Of a DNA stretch of 64,000 bases, positions 16,277-25,660 are shown piece after piece. How positions within the stretch are numbered: position 1 is the first letter of the stretch; each line of letters opens with the position of its first letter. The stretch is from Actinomycetota bacterium (lineage in GTDB: Bacteria > Actinomycetota > Acidimicrobiia > Acidimicrobiales > JAJPHE01): the NCBI GenBank assembly GCA_027315345.1, contig DAHUYE010000098.1, forward strand, positions 26,675 to 90,674, in the 5' to 3' direction. Position numbers and translations under genes: made by a program. Below the pieces are notes generated by a model. It was not told the origin of the DNA. It was given only the letters and a program-made list of their open reading frames with translations, and made no database searches.

Positions 16277-18147
16277 CGCCGCCGCCCGTCGCCCCCCGGC
16301 CCCGCGTCCGGTGGGCTCCCGGGCCGGCTCTGACCGGCGTCCCGGTGCGGCGGCTGGGGGTCATGACCCTGGCCATCTGCGTCATGTTCGTGGCCGTGGT
16401 GGCCCGGCTGGTGATGATCCAGCAGGTCCACGGGGCCGGATACGCCGCCTACGGTGTGTCCGAGCGCACCCGGGCCGTGAGCATCACGGCCGAACGGGGC
16501 TCGATAGTCGACCGGAGCGGAAACGTGCTGGCCATGTCGGTCACCCTCACGACCATCTACGCAGACCCCCACCAGGTGACCGACCCCCGTCTGGAGGCAT
16601 CCGAGCTGGCCCCCGTCCTTCAGCTGCCTGAGGCTCGGATCGAGGCTGAGCTCAGCGCCGACTCCGGCTTCGAGTATCTGGCTCACTCCGTTTCCGATGC
16701 CGAAGCCGCCGCGGTGGAGAAGCTGAACCTGCCCGGTATCGCCACCGAGCCCGAGTCCAAGCGTTTCGATCCGGATGGCGGCCTGGCTGCTTCGGTGCTG
16801 GGGGGAGTCGACTACGCCGGCCTCGGTTCTTCCGGGATCGAGTACCAGTACAACGCCAAGCTGGCGGGCAAGCCCGGCCTGCAGCGCCTGCAGGAGGGCC
16901 TGGGGGGCCAGGCCATCCCCGGCACCTCCCGGGCCATCATCCCGGCCGTGCCCGGCCAGAGCCTGGAGCTGACCCTCGACAGCGCCATCCAGTACGAGGC
17001 CGAGTCCGTGCTGGGTCAGGAAATCGTCTCCTCCCACGCCCTGGGCGGCACCGCGGTGATCATGCAGTCCAAGACCGGACAGATCCTGGCCATGGCCAAC
17101 CTGGTGGCCGACGCCAAGAGCCCGAACGGGGTGGACCCGGCCCCTTCCAACACCGCCGTCACCCAGGTCTACGAGCCCGGATCGGTGATGAAGGGCATCA
17201 CCATGTCCGCTGCCCTGCAGAGCGGGGTGGTGGTTCCCTCCACCCGCTTCGTGGTGCCCTACAGCGTCAACCTGGATGGTTCGGTCATCCATGATGCCGA
17301 CATGCACCCGGTCGAGTACTGGTCGATCCCCGACATCCTCGCCTACTCGTCCAACGTGGGAACCCTGCATGTGTCCCAGTTGCTCGGGTCGGCCCGTATC
17401 TATCAGTACATGCGGGCCTTCGGGCTGGGGTCGAGGACGGCTCTGAACTGGCCGGGCGAATCCGAGGGCATCCTGCCTCCCCCCAGCATCTGGTCGGGTA
17501 CCTCCATCGGGACCATTCCGATCGGCCAGGGCGTGGCCGCCACACCCATGCAGATCCTCGACGTCTACAACACCATCGCCAATGGGGGGCTCTACGTTTC
17601 CCCTTCCTTGGTCAATGGCTGGCTCAACTCGGCCGGGGTCCTCAGTCCCAGCCCCGGATTGCCCGGCCACCGGGTGGTGTCGGCTCAGACGGCCAGGCAG
17701 ATGACGGCAATGTTGGAAGGAGTGGTCAAATCCGGAACGGGCACCGCCGCCGCCATCAACGGTTATGACGTGGCCGGAAAGACGGGAACGGCCCAGAAGC
17801 CGAACCCCACCAGCGGGGGCTACCTGTCCGGGCAATACATGGCTTCCTTCGTCGGCTTCGCTCCGGCCGAGGATCCCCAACTCACCGCCATCGTGGTGCT
17901 CGACCGGCCGACTCCGGTCTTCTATGGCGGCAGCGTGGCCGCACCGGTGTTCTCCCGGATCATGGCCTACGCCATGCGCAGCCTTCAGATCCCCCCGCCC
18001 GCCCACGAGGATCTGGGCTGGGACGTGCCCCAGGTGGATGCCAGCGCGGCGGCGGCGGGCAGTGACAACGGCCCAGCCCAGAAGGTCCTGCCGGTCACCC
18101 CGCCGCCGGCTTCGGCCCGCTCCAGCGCCGGCTCCCGCCGGCCCTGA
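16273..18147 (+). CDS. ftsI: Peptidoglycan D,D-transpeptidase FtsI (PBP3)
   Basis: A 624-residue class B penicillin-binding protein, the septal transpeptidase. A Pro-rich cytoplasmic tail is followed by one membrane helix (about residues 30-50), the N-terminal pedestal (RGSIVDRSGNVLAMS) and the transpeptidase domain with all three catalytic motifs: SVMK (Ser304, Lys307), SSN (359-361) and KTGT (503-506). The C-terminus has a Pro/Ser-rich extension. The GTG start overlaps the ftsL stop as GTGA. It works with FtsW, encoded 3.7 kb downstream. Confidence 0.95.
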   Translation: MTPPPVAPRPRVRWAPGPALTGVPVRRLGVMTLAICVMFVAVVARLVMIQQVHGAGYAAYGVSERTRAVSITAERGSIVDRSGNVLAMSVTLTTIYADPHQVTDPRLEASELAPVLQLPEARIEAELSADSGFEYLAHSVSDAEAAAVEKLNLPGIATEPESKRFDPDGGLAASVLGGVDYAGLGSSGIEYQYNAKLAGKPGLQRLQEGLGGQAIPGTSRAIIPAVPGQSLELTLDSAIQYEAESVLGQEIVSSHALGGTAVIMQSKTGQILAMANLVADAKSPNGVDPAPSNTAVTQVYEPGSVMKGITMSAALQSGVVVPSTRFVVPYSVNLDGSVIHDADMHPVEYWSIPDILAYSSNVGTLHVSQLLGSARIYQYMRAFGLGSRTALNWPGESEGILPPPSIWSGTSIGTIPIGQGVAATPMQILDVYNTIANGGLYVSPSLVNGWLNSAGVLSPSPGLPGHRVVSAQTARQMTAMLEGVVKSGTGTAAAINGYDVAGKTGTAQKPNPTSGGYLSGQYMASFVGFAPAEDPQLTAIVVLDRPTPVFYGGSVAAPVFSRIMAYAMRSLQIPPPAHEDLGWDVPQVDASAAAAGSDNGPAQKVLPVTPPPASARSSAGSRRP

Positions 18148-18162
18148 CCAGGCGGCCCCCCG

Positions 18163-19575
18163 GTGCGCATGGACCGCCTGCTCGTGGGCCTCGAGGTCAT
18201 CGAGGCCGTGGGCGACCCCAGTTCGGCGGAAGTTCTGGCTGTCACCGAGGATTCCCGGAAGGTGCAAAGCGGATCGCTCTACTGCTGTGTCACCGGCCTG
18301 GTCAGTGACGGCCACGACTACGCCGACCAGGCCATCCGCTCCGGGGCCGTGGGCCTGCTGTGTGAGAAGAAGCTGCCCGTCTCCGTTCCCCAGGCGGTGG
18401 TGGCCGAGGTCCGCCCGGCCATGGCCGAGGTGGCCGCCACCTTCCATGGGCGGCCTTCCGAGCATCTGGCCGTTATAGGGGTGACCGGGACCAACGGTAA
18501 GACCACCGTCACCCATATGCTGCGCGCCGTGTTGGAAGCCCACGGATGGCCGACCGGGCTGTTCGGGACCCTGAGTGGGACGCGCACCACCGCCTCCGCC
18601 CCCGACTTGCAGGAGGCACTGGCCACCTCCCTGCGGGACGGTTGTCAGGCCGTGGCCATGGAGGTTTCATCCCACGCCCTGACCCAGCACCGGGTGGACG
18701 CCGTGCGCTTCGCCGCCGCCGTGTTCACCAACCTGAGTCAGGATCATCTCGACTACCACGGGACCATGGAGGCCTACTTCCAGGCCAAGGCCGGCCTGTT
18801 CCAGTCCGGTCAGGCCGCCGTGTCCGTCATCAACATCTCCGGGCCCTGGGGCCGCCGGCTGGCCGCCATGGCCTCCGGTGCGGTCCTCACTTATTCCGTC
18901 GAGGATGCCCGAAACGTGGAGTCGGGCCTGGACGGCAGCCGGTTCACATGGCGCTCCCAGCCGGTCTCGCTTCCTCTGGGAGGGTCGTTCAACATCGAGA
19001 ACGCCCTGGCCGCCGCCACCACCGCCTCGGCCCTGGGGGTGGCCGATGAGACGATCGCGGCCGGTCTGTCGGCGCTGGCTCCGGTCCGGGGCCGCATGGA
19101 ACACATCCGGGCCGGCCAGGACTTCGAGGTGGTGGTCGACTTCGCCCACACCCCGGAGGGGCTGGAGCGCATCCTGGCCTCCGCCCGCTCGGGGTCGGGC
19201 CGGGTGGTGGTGGTCTTCGGCTGCGGCGGAAACCGGGACCGCTCCAAGCGGCCGCTGATGGGCGCCGTCGCCTCCAAACTGGCCGATCTGGCCGTGCTCA
19301 CCAGTGACAACCCCCGGGACGAGGATGCGCTGGAGATAATCCAACAGATACGCGCCGGCATGGACGGCCCGGCCGAGGTGGCGGTGGACCCCGACCGGGC
19401 TTCGGCCATCGCCCTCGCCTTGAACCGGGCCGGGCCGGGAGACGTCGTCATCGTGGCCGGAAAGGGCCATGAGACCGGTCAGGAGACAGCCGGGGTGGTG
19501 CGGGCCTTCGATGACGCCGCCGTGGTGAGGGAGTGGCTGGAGCAGGGCGGGGAGCACCGAGGGGAAAGCCGGTGA
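18163..19575 (+). CDS. murE: UDP-N-acetylmuramoyl-tripeptide synthetase, meso-DAP adding
   Basis: A 470-residue Mur ligase adding the third amino acid to UDP-MurNAc-L-Ala-D-Glu. The ATP-binding motif GTNGKTT is at residues 109-115, the carbamoylated-lysine and substrate region TNLSQDHLDYHGTMEAYFQAKAGLF follows, and the C-terminal domain contains SDNPRDED with DNPR at 382-385, the signature for meso-diaminopimelate. Start is the GTG at 18163, with an ATG two codons later as alternative; this is the only gap (15 bases) in the ftsL-ftsQ run. The stop overlaps mraY. murF, normally next, is missing. Confidence 0.95.
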   Translation: MRMDRLLVGLEVIEAVGDPSSAEVLAVTEDSRKVQSGSLYCCVTGLVSDGHDYADQAIRSGAVGLLCEKKLPVSVPQAVVAEVRPAMAEVAATFHGRPSEHLAVIGVTGTNGKTTVTHMLRAVLEAHGWPTGLFGTLSGTRTTASAPDLQEALATSLRDGCQAVAMEVSSHALTQHRVDAVRFAAAVFTNLSQDHLDYHGTMEAYFQAKAGLFQSGQAAVSVINISGPWGRRLAAMASGAVLTYSVEDARNVESGLDGSRFTWRSQPVSLPLGGSFNIENALAAATTASALGVADETIAAGLSALAPVRGRMEHIRAGQDFEVVVDFAHTPEGLERILASARSGSGRVVVVFGCGGNRDRSKRPLMGAVASKLADLAVLTSDNPRDEDALEIIQQIRAGMDGPAEVAVDPDRASAIALALNRAGPGDVVIVAGKGHETGQETAGVVRAFDDAAVVREWLEQGGEHRGESR

Positions 19576-20627
19576 TCGCCATTCTCCTGGCCGGAGGCAT
19601 TTCCCTGCTGGTCTCGCTCCTGGGTGCGCCCATCCTGATCCGTTGGCAGCACGTGCATGGGATCGGACAGCAGATCCGGGAGGACGGCCCCCAAGGCCAC
19701 ATCACCCGGGCCGGGACGCCGACCATGGGCGGCATCGGGATCGTGGCGGCGGTGGTGGTCGGTTACCTGACGGCCCACCTGGGCCTGCACGGCGTTCGAC
19801 TCAGCATCGGCACGGTGGTTACGCGCTCGGGCATCCTGGCCGTGGCGGCGGTGGTGGGCGCCGCCGCCATCGGACTGCTCGATGACTGGATCAGTGTCAG
19901 CCGGAAGCGCAACCTGGGCCTCAACAAGAGATGGAAGTTCGGGCTCCTGCTGGTTTTGGCCCTCTGTTTTGGTATGGCCGCCCTGCACTGGTCGGGCATC
20001 AATACCCACCTCTCCTTCACCCGTTACAACTACCCCGGAGTCCAACTGGGCCAGTGGGGCTGGCTGCTCCTGGCCGCCCTGGTCATGACCGGCACCACCA
20101 ACGCTGTCAACTTCACCGACGGCCTCGACGGCCTGGCCTCGGGGGCGGCCACCTTCGCCTTCTCCACCTTCGTGATAATCGGCTACTGGCAGTTCCGGCA
20201 CCTTTCCATCTACGGCGTGCACCACAGCCTGGACCTGGCTCTGGTGGCGGCGGCGCTGGCCGGGTCCTGCACCGGCTTTTTGTGGTGGAACGCCTCCCCG
20301 GCCCGGATCTTCATGGGCGATACCGGGGCCCTGGCCATCGGCGGCGGAATGGCCGCCCTGTCGCTGGAGATGAACCTGCAGCTGCTTCTGCCCGTGGTGG
20401 CCGGGTTGTTCGTCCTGGTCGGGCTGTCGGTGGTCGTCCAGATCCTCAGCTTCCGCCTGTTCCACCGGCGGGTCTTTCGCATGGCTCCGCTGCATCACCA
20501 CTTCGAACTGGGGGGATGGCCGGAGACGACGGTCATCGTGCGGTTCTGGATCCTGGCCGGGATATGCACCGCGCTGTCGCTGGGGATCTTCTACGCCGAC
20601 TTCCTCCGCTTCGGCCAGGCCGGATGA
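19572..20627 (+). CDS. mraY: Phospho-N-acetylmuramoyl-pentapeptide-transferase
   Basis: A 351-residue polytopic membrane enzyme that transfers phospho-MurNAc-pentapeptide to undecaprenyl phosphate, making lipid I. The GTG at 19572 overlaps the murE stop (GTGA) and gives the hydrophobic N-terminus of the first helix. Conserved motifs are GTPTMGGIGI, IGLLDDW with the Asp pair, NFTDGLDGLASG, the FMGDTGALAIGGG loop and MAPLHHHFELGGWPE with the three histidines. About ten membrane helices are visible. Its ATG A overlap couples it to murD. Confidence 0.96.
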   Translation: MIAILLAGGISLLVSLLGAPILIRWQHVHGIGQQIREDGPQGHITRAGTPTMGGIGIVAAVVVGYLTAHLGLHGVRLSIGTVVTRSGILAVAAVVGAAAIGLLDDWISVSRKRNLGLNKRWKFGLLLVLALCFGMAALHWSGINTHLSFTRYNYPGVQLGQWGWLLLAALVMTGTTNAVNFTDGLDGLASGAATFAFSTFVIIGYWQFRHLSIYGVHHSLDLALVAAALAGSCTGFLWWNASPARIFMGDTGALAIGGGMAALSLEMNLQLLLPVVAGLFVLVGLSVVVQILSFRLFHRRVFRMAPLHHHFELGGWPETTVIVRFWILAGICTALSLGIFYADFLRFGQAG

Positions 20628-21934
20628 AGTCGGCTCTCGTCCTCGGCCTGGGCGTGAGCGGGCGTTCCGTGGTTTCCACCCTCCAGCAACGCGGCTGGAG
20701 GGTGGATGTTGTCGATGACCGCCCGTCGGATGCGACGCGTGAGTTCGCCACCCGGGCCGGGGTCACCATGTACGAGGCCCCCGGTGGGGCTGAGTTGGCC
20801 GAGCTGGCGGCCCGCTCGGGACTGGTGGTGGTCAGCCCCGGTCTTCCGCCCACACACCCGGTCTTCGCCCTGCCGGGCGTAGAGCCGATCAGCGAGATCG
20901 AGCTCGGCTCCCGTTGGGTCACCGTCCCGATGGTCGCCGTGACCGGGACCAACGGAAAGACCACGGTGGCGACCATGGTGGCGGCCATGCTGGAGGCATC
21001 CCACCGGCGGTCGCTGGCCGCGGGCAATATCGGCCTACCTCTGGTAGAGGCGGCCGGCCAGGAGGCGGATGTACTGGTGGTGGAGGTTTCTTCTTTTCAA
21101 CTGGCGCTCAGCTTCAGCTTCCACCCGGCGGTGGCGGTGTGGCTCAACTTCGCCCCCGACCATCTGGACTGGCATCCGGACCTCGATCATTACGCCGCCA
21201 GCAAGGCCCGCATCTGGGCCCGCCAGGGGCCTGGGGACACGGCGGTGCTGAATGCGACCGACCCCGTCGTCATGGCCGCCGCCTCGGGCATCCCGGCCGG
21301 CGTGAGGCGGGTCACCTTCGGCGGAGCGGACTCCGACTATCGCTGCCGGTCGGGCCAGCTCATCGGACCCGACGGCCCGATCCTGGCCGTCAGCGAGATG
21401 CCCAGGTCGCTGCCCCACGACATAGATAACGCCCTGGCGGCCACCGCCGCCGCCGTGAGCGCCGGCGCCGAGCTCGACGCCTGCCGGACCGTGCTGGCCC
21501 AGTTCGACTCGCTGCCCCACCGGGTCGAGTTCGTGGCCGAGATCGGCGGGGTCGGCTTCTACGACGACTCCAAGGCCACCACCCCCGCCTCGGTGCTGGC
21601 GGCCCTGGCCGGGTTCGATTCGGTGGTACTCCTGGCCGGGGGGCAGAACAAGGGCCTCGACCTGGGTGCCCTCCGGGCCGGAGCCGGCCGCCTCCGGGCC
21701 GTGGTGGCCATCGGGGCTGCCGGCGCCGAGGTGGAGGAGGCCCTGGGCGATCTCACCACCGTCAGGCGGGCGTCGTCCATGGCCGAGGCGGTCGACACCG
21801 CCGCCGCCGCGGCTCATCCCGGTGACGTGGTCCTGCTTTCCCCCGGGTGTGCTTCTTTCGACTGGTACCGCTCCTACGCCGAGCGCGGCGATGATTTCGC
21901 CCGGTGCGTGAAGCAGCTGGGGGAACGCCGGTGA
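20624..21934 (+). CDS. murD: UDP-N-acetylmuramoyl-L-alanine--D-glutamate ligase
   Basis: A 436-residue Mur ligase that adds D-glutamate to UDP-MurNAc-L-alanine. The Rossmann-like N-terminus VLGLGVSGRSVV binds UDP, GTNGKTT at residues 108-114 is the ATP loop, EVSSFQL and LNFAPDHLDWH are the MurD-specific central motifs, and the C-terminal domain has YDDSKATTP and LLAGGQNKGLD. Start is ATG overlapping the mraY stop; the stop overlaps the ftsW GTG. Length is normal. Confidence 0.95.
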   Translation: MKSALVLGLGVSGRSVVSTLQQRGWRVDVVDDRPSDATREFATRAGVTMYEAPGGAELAELAARSGLVVVSPGLPPTHPVFALPGVEPISEIELGSRWVTVPMVAVTGTNGKTTVATMVAAMLEASHRRSLAAGNIGLPLVEAAGQEADVLVVEVSSFQLALSFSFHPAVAVWLNFAPDHLDWHPDLDHYAASKARIWARQGPGDTAVLNATDPVVMAAASGIPAGVRRVTFGGADSDYRCRSGQLIGPDGPILAVSEMPRSLPHDIDNALAATAAAVSAGAELDACRTVLAQFDSLPHRVEFVAEIGGVGFYDDSKATTPASVLAALAGFDSVVLLAGGQNKGLDLGALRAGAGRLRAVVAIGAAGAEVEEALGDLTTVRRASSMAEAVDTAAAAAHPGDVVLLSPGCASFDWYRSYAERGDDFARCVKQLGERR

Positions 21935-23160
21935 CGGCCACCACCGGGGTCCGCCCCCGGCTCGGCCAGGTCCGGGACCTGATCGCCCGGCGTTCCCCGG
22001 CTCCGGCCCGGCCGGCTCCCCGGATGGCCCGGCCGCCGCTGTTTCTGGCCGTGCTTGGCCTCACCGCCACCCTGGATCTCATCGGGTTGGTGATGGTGCT
22101 GTCGGCTTCCTCGGTGGAGGCACTCAGCCAGCACCTGTCGTCCTGGTATTACTTCGAGCGCCAGGCCATGTGGGTCATCCTCGGCGCCGGCGTGATGGCC
22201 ATCACCCTCCGGGTGGACTACCACCGTTGGCGCCGCTACGCCGGAGTGGCCATGGCATTCTCGATGCTGTTGCTGCTGGCCGTGCTTGTCCCCCATGTCG
22301 GGGTCAACGTCGGCGGTTCCAGCCGCTGGCTCGGCTTCGGTCAGTTCCGCCTCCAACCCTCCGAGTTGGTCAAGCTGACCTTCGTCTTCTACGTGGCCGA
22401 CGTGCTGGCCCGCCGCCGGGAGCGCACCGGTGAGGTGCGCAGCGTCCTGCCGGCGGTGGGACTGGTGTTCGGCCCGGCCGCCCTGCTCATCTTCATCCAA
22501 CCCGACATGGGCACGACCATGGTGCTCACCGCCATCGCCTTCGGGGTCCTCTGGGCCGCCGGCCTGAGGCTGCGGACGCTGGCGAAGATGACCGCCCTGG
22601 GTATCAGCCTCGCCTTCCTGGCCGGCATGGCCGAGCCCTATCGCAAAGCCAGGCTCCTGTCCTTCCTCCATCCCTGGGCGGACCGGGCCACCAGTGGGTA
22701 CCAGGTGGTGCAGTCCATGGTCGGGCTGGCCTCCGGGGGCCTGATCGGCGTCGGCCTGGGCGCCAGCAAGGCCAAGTGGGGCTTCCTGCCCAACGCCTAC
22801 ACCGACTTCATCTTCTCGGTCATCGGTGAGGAGTTGGGCCTGTTGGGCAGTGTCACAGTGGTGCTCCTGTTCACCGCCTTCGCCGTGGTCGGCTTGCGCT
22901 GTTCCCGCCGGGCGCCGGACACCTTCGGGGGTCTGCTGGCCGTCGGGATCGTGGCCTGGATCACGGTGCAGGCCGTTCTCAACATCGGGGCCGTCATAGG
23001 TCTGCTGCCTGTCACCGGCGTGCCCCTGCCGTTGGTTTCCTTCGGCGGCTCCTCCCTGGTCATCCTCATGGCCGCCATCGGCGTGCTGCTCAACGTGGCC
23101 GCCCAGGGCCGTGCGTTCCCCGACGCCGGAAGTCCGGAGGCGTCGGGCCGCACCCGGTGA
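21931..23160 (+). CDS. ftsW: Peptidoglycan glycosyltransferase FtsW
   Basis: A 409-residue SEDS-family polymerase with about ten membrane helices after a basic cytoplasmic N-terminus. SEDS signatures include SSRWLGFGQFRLQPSELVKL, the catalytic Asp-containing stretch near FIQPDMGTTMVL, GLIGVGLGASKAKWGFLPNAYTDFIFSVIGEELG and the C-terminal PLPLVSFGGSSLV. It polymerises lipid II at the septum with FtsI. I chose the GTG at 21931 because it overlaps murD (GTGA); an earlier in-frame start at 21904 would add nine residues. Confidence 0.95.
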   Translation: MTATTGVRPRLGQVRDLIARRSPAPARPAPRMARPPLFLAVLGLTATLDLIGLVMVLSASSVEALSQHLSSWYYFERQAMWVILGAGVMAITLRVDYHRWRRYAGVAMAFSMLLLLAVLVPHVGVNVGGSSRWLGFGQFRLQPSELVKLTFVFYVADVLARRRERTGEVRSVLPAVGLVFGPAALLIFIQPDMGTTMVLTAIAFGVLWAAGLRLRTLAKMTALGISLAFLAGMAEPYRKARLLSFLHPWADRATSGYQVVQSMVGLASGGLIGVGLGASKAKWGFLPNAYTDFIFSVIGEELGLLGSVTVVLLFTAFAVVGLRCSRRAPDTFGGLLAVGIVAWITVQAVLNIGAVIGLLPVTGVPLPLVSFGGSSLVILMAAIGVLLNVAAQGRAFPDAGSPEASGRTR

Positions 23161-24278
23161 GTCGCCCCTTCGCGGTGGTGGCCGGCGGGGGGACGGCCGG
23201 ACACGCCGTGCCGGCCCTGGCTGTCGCCCAGGCCCTGGTGGAACGGGGCCACCGTCCCGAGTCCATCCACTTCGTGGGCTCGGCCCGGGGCATGGAGGCC
23301 AGGCTGGTGCCCGCCGCCGGCTTCCCCATCACCCTCCTGCCGGGCCGGGGTATCCCCCGGCGGCTCAGCCTCACCGCCGCGGCCGCCGCCGTGGGCCTGC
23401 TGGTGGCCGTGGTCCGGGCCATCGCCCTCCTGGGGGCTCACCGGCCCCGGGTGGTCCTGGCCGTCGGGGGCTATGCCAGCCTCCCCTGCGCCCTGGCCGC
23501 CGTGCTGCTTCGGGTGCCCCTGGTCCTCCAGGAGCAGAACTCCACCCCCGGCTCGTCCAACCGGTTGGTGGGCCGGTTCGCCCGGGCGGCGGCGGTGGCC
23601 TTCCCCGGGACCGATCTGCCCCGGGCGGTGGTCACCGGCCGGCCGGTCCCGGCCGAGATCGAGGCCGTCGACCGGGGGCCGGCCGCCCGTAGGGCGGCCC
23701 GGAGTGAACTCGGGCTGCCCCAGACCGGGATGGTCATCGGTGTCACCGGCGGCTCGCTGGGCGCCCTCAGCGTCAACCGGGCCGTGGTGGAACTGGCCGA
23801 TCGGTGGGCGGATCGCTCCGGACTGGCCGTGTACCACGTCATCGGCTCCAGGGACTTCGCAGACCTGCCCCGGCCCCGCCCGGGCCGGTTGGTCTACCGG
23901 CCGGTGGAGTACGAATCGAGGATGCCGCTTCTCCTTACCGCCGCCGACATCATGATCGGCCGTGCCGGGGGTTGGGTGGCCGAACTGGCCGCCGCCGGGG
24001 TGCCCTCCGTGTTGGTTCCGCTCCCCAACGCCCCCGGGGACCACCAGACGGGCAACGCCCGGGCCATGGAGACGGCCGGGGCGGCGGTGATGTTGGCCGA
24101 TGCCGAGTGCAGCGGTGCCACCCTGGACGCCACCCTGGAGCCGCTCCTCTCCGACCCGGCCCGCCTGGAGGCCATGGCCGCCGCCGCCCGCCACCTGGGT
24201 CGCCCCGGAGCGGCCGGCCGGGTGGCCGACCTGATGGTGGCCCAAGCCACCGGCGTCCCGGGTCGGGCTCAACCTTGA
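23157..24278 (+). CDS. murG: UDP-N-acetylglucosamine--N-acetylmuramyl-(pentapeptide) pyrophosphoryl-undecaprenol N-acetylglucosamine transferase
   Basis: A 373-residue GT-B glycosyltransferase making lipid II from lipid I. The N-terminal glycine loop VVAGGGTAGHAVPALA, the central QEQNSTPGSSNRLVGRFARA and the donor-site GRAGGWVAELAAAGVPSVLVPLPNAPGDHQTGNA are as expected. The donor-site motif is usually SRAGAxTxxE; here it reads GRAGGWVAE. Overlaps on both sides (GTGA with ftsW, TTGA with murC) make it part of the coupled run. Confidence 0.95.
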   Translation: MSRPFAVVAGGGTAGHAVPALAVAQALVERGHRPESIHFVGSARGMEARLVPAAGFPITLLPGRGIPRRLSLTAAAAAVGLLVAVVRAIALLGAHRPRVVLAVGGYASLPCALAAVLLRVPLVLQEQNSTPGSSNRLVGRFARAAAVAFPGTDLPRAVVTGRPVPAEIEAVDRGPAARRAARSELGLPQTGMVIGVTGGSLGALSVNRAVVELADRWADRSGLAVYHVIGSRDFADLPRPRPGRLVYRPVEYESRMPLLLTAADIMIGRAGGWVAELAAAGVPSVLVPLPNAPGDHQTGNARAMETAGAAVMLADAECSGATLDATLEPLLSDPARLEAMAAAARHLGRPGAAGRVADLMVAQATGVPGRAQP

Positions 24279-25660
24279 ACGGCCCGGACCACTCCGGCGT
24301 CGATCTGTCCCGGTCCCGCCGGGTCCACATCGTCGGCGTCGGCGGGGGGGCCATGGGCGCCATCGCCTCCGTGCTCCTGGCCGAAGGCCACCACGTTTCC
24401 GGCAGCGATCAGCAGGCCTCGGCCGGGACGGAGCGACTGGTCGGGTCGGGGGCCCGGATCGAGATCGGTCACCGGCCGGCCAACGTCGGTGATGCCGAGT
24501 TCCTGGCCATCTCCACGGCGGTGGCGGCCACCAACCCGGAGGTGGAGGAGGCCCGGCGCCGGGGTCTGCCGGTCTATTCCCGGGCCGAGATTCTCAGTGC
24601 CATCACCCGCCTGCGCCGGACGGTGGCGGTGGCGGGGACGCATGGCAAGACGACCACGTCCTCCATGCTGGCGGTCGTGCTGCGCCAGGCCGGATGGGAT
24701 CCGTCCTTCATCATCGGAGGCGACATCGCCGGCATCGGGTCCGGAGCCGCCTGGCGTCCGGGCGAATGGCTGGTGGTCGAGGCCGATGAGAGTGACGGCA
24801 CCTTCCTCGACCTGGAGGCCGAGGCGGTGGTGGTGACCAGCATCGAGGCGGACCACCTGGACCACTACGGGGACCTCGGCCATTTGCAGGCCGCCTTCGA
24901 CCGCTTCCTGGCCCGCGCCCCCGGCCCGCGGATCGTCTGCGAGGACGGGCCCCTGTCCGCCGCCGCCGCCGGGCGGGCCGGCGCCGTCACCTACGGGCTG
25001 GCCCCCTCGGCCCGGTACCGGGTGGAGGGCCTGACTCTGGGGCGATTCGATTCGTCCTCCCGGCTGGTCCGGGACGGCACCACCGTGGCCGAGCTGCGCC
25101 TGGCCGTCCCGGGGGCCCACAACGCCGCCAACGCCGCCGCTACCGCCGCCATGGCCGCCGAGTTGGGGATCGGCCGGGAGGCCATCGAAGCCGGTCTGGC
25201 CGGCTTCGTCGGGGTGGCCCGGCGGTTCCAGCGCCACGGGGAGCGGGACGGGGTCACCTACATCGATGACTACGCCCACAATCCGGGCAAGGTCCGCTCG
25301 GTGCTGGAGGCGGCTGCCGCCGGCGGGTGGGACCGGATCGTGTGCGTGTTCCAGCCCCACCGCTACAGCCGGACCTCGAGTCTGTGGGCCGACTTCGCCG
25401 ACGTGTTCGAACCGGCCGACGTGGTGGTCGTCACCGACGTCTATCCGGCGGGAGAGGCCCCCATCGAGGGCGTGACCGGCCGACTGGTGGCCGATGCCGT
25501 TCTGTCCGCCCACCCGTCCACCCGCCTGGACTACGTGAAGGACCGGGTCGAGCTGGCCGCCCATGTCCGCCGGCTCCTCCGCCCCGGGGATTTGTGCCTG
25601 ACCCTGGGGGCCGGGGACCTCAATCTGCTGGCCGCCGAGTTGGCGCAGGGCGGATCTTGA
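24275..25660 (+). CDS. murC: UDP-N-acetylmuramate--L-alanine ligase
   Basis: A 461-residue Mur ligase adding L-alanine to UDP-MurNAc. The UDP-binding loop VHIVGVGGGAMGAIA, the ATP loop GTHGKTT at residues 121-127 (His at the position that is Asn in MurD and MurE), EADESDGTF, and the C-terminal YAHNP and FQPHRYSRT motifs are all typical of MurC. The TTG start overlaps the murG stop as TTGA; the N-terminal 15 residues before the glycine loop are short but normal. Stop overlaps murB. Confidence 0.95.
   Translation: MNGPDHSGVDLSRSRRVHIVGVGGGAMGAIASVLLAEGHHVSGSDQQASAGTERLVGSGARIEIGHRPANVGDAEFLAISTAVAATNPEVEEARRRGLPVYSRAEILSAITRLRRTVAVAGTHGKTTTSSMLAVVLRQAGWDPSFIIGGDIAGIGSGAAWRPGEWLVVEADESDGTFLDLEAEAVVVTSIEADHLDHYGDLGHLQAAFDRFLARAPGPRIVCEDGPLSAAAAGRAGAVTYGLAPSARYRVEGLTLGRFDSSSRLVRDGTTVAELRLAVPGAHNAANAAATAAMAAELGIGREAIEAGLAGFVGVARRFQRHGERDGVTYIDDYAHNPGKVRSVLEAAAAGGWDRIVCVFQPHRYSRTSSLWADFADVFEPADVVVVTDVYPAGEAPIEGVTGRLVADAVLSAHPSTRLDYVKDRVELAAHVRRLLRPGDLCLTLGAGDLNLLAAELAQGGS

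Noticed and set aside
16126..18543. An 805-codon open frame on the bottom strand opposite ftsI and murE
   Set aside because: It is antisense to two clearly recognised genes, has a Gly/His/Gln-rich composition typical of reversed GC-rich codons and no motif.
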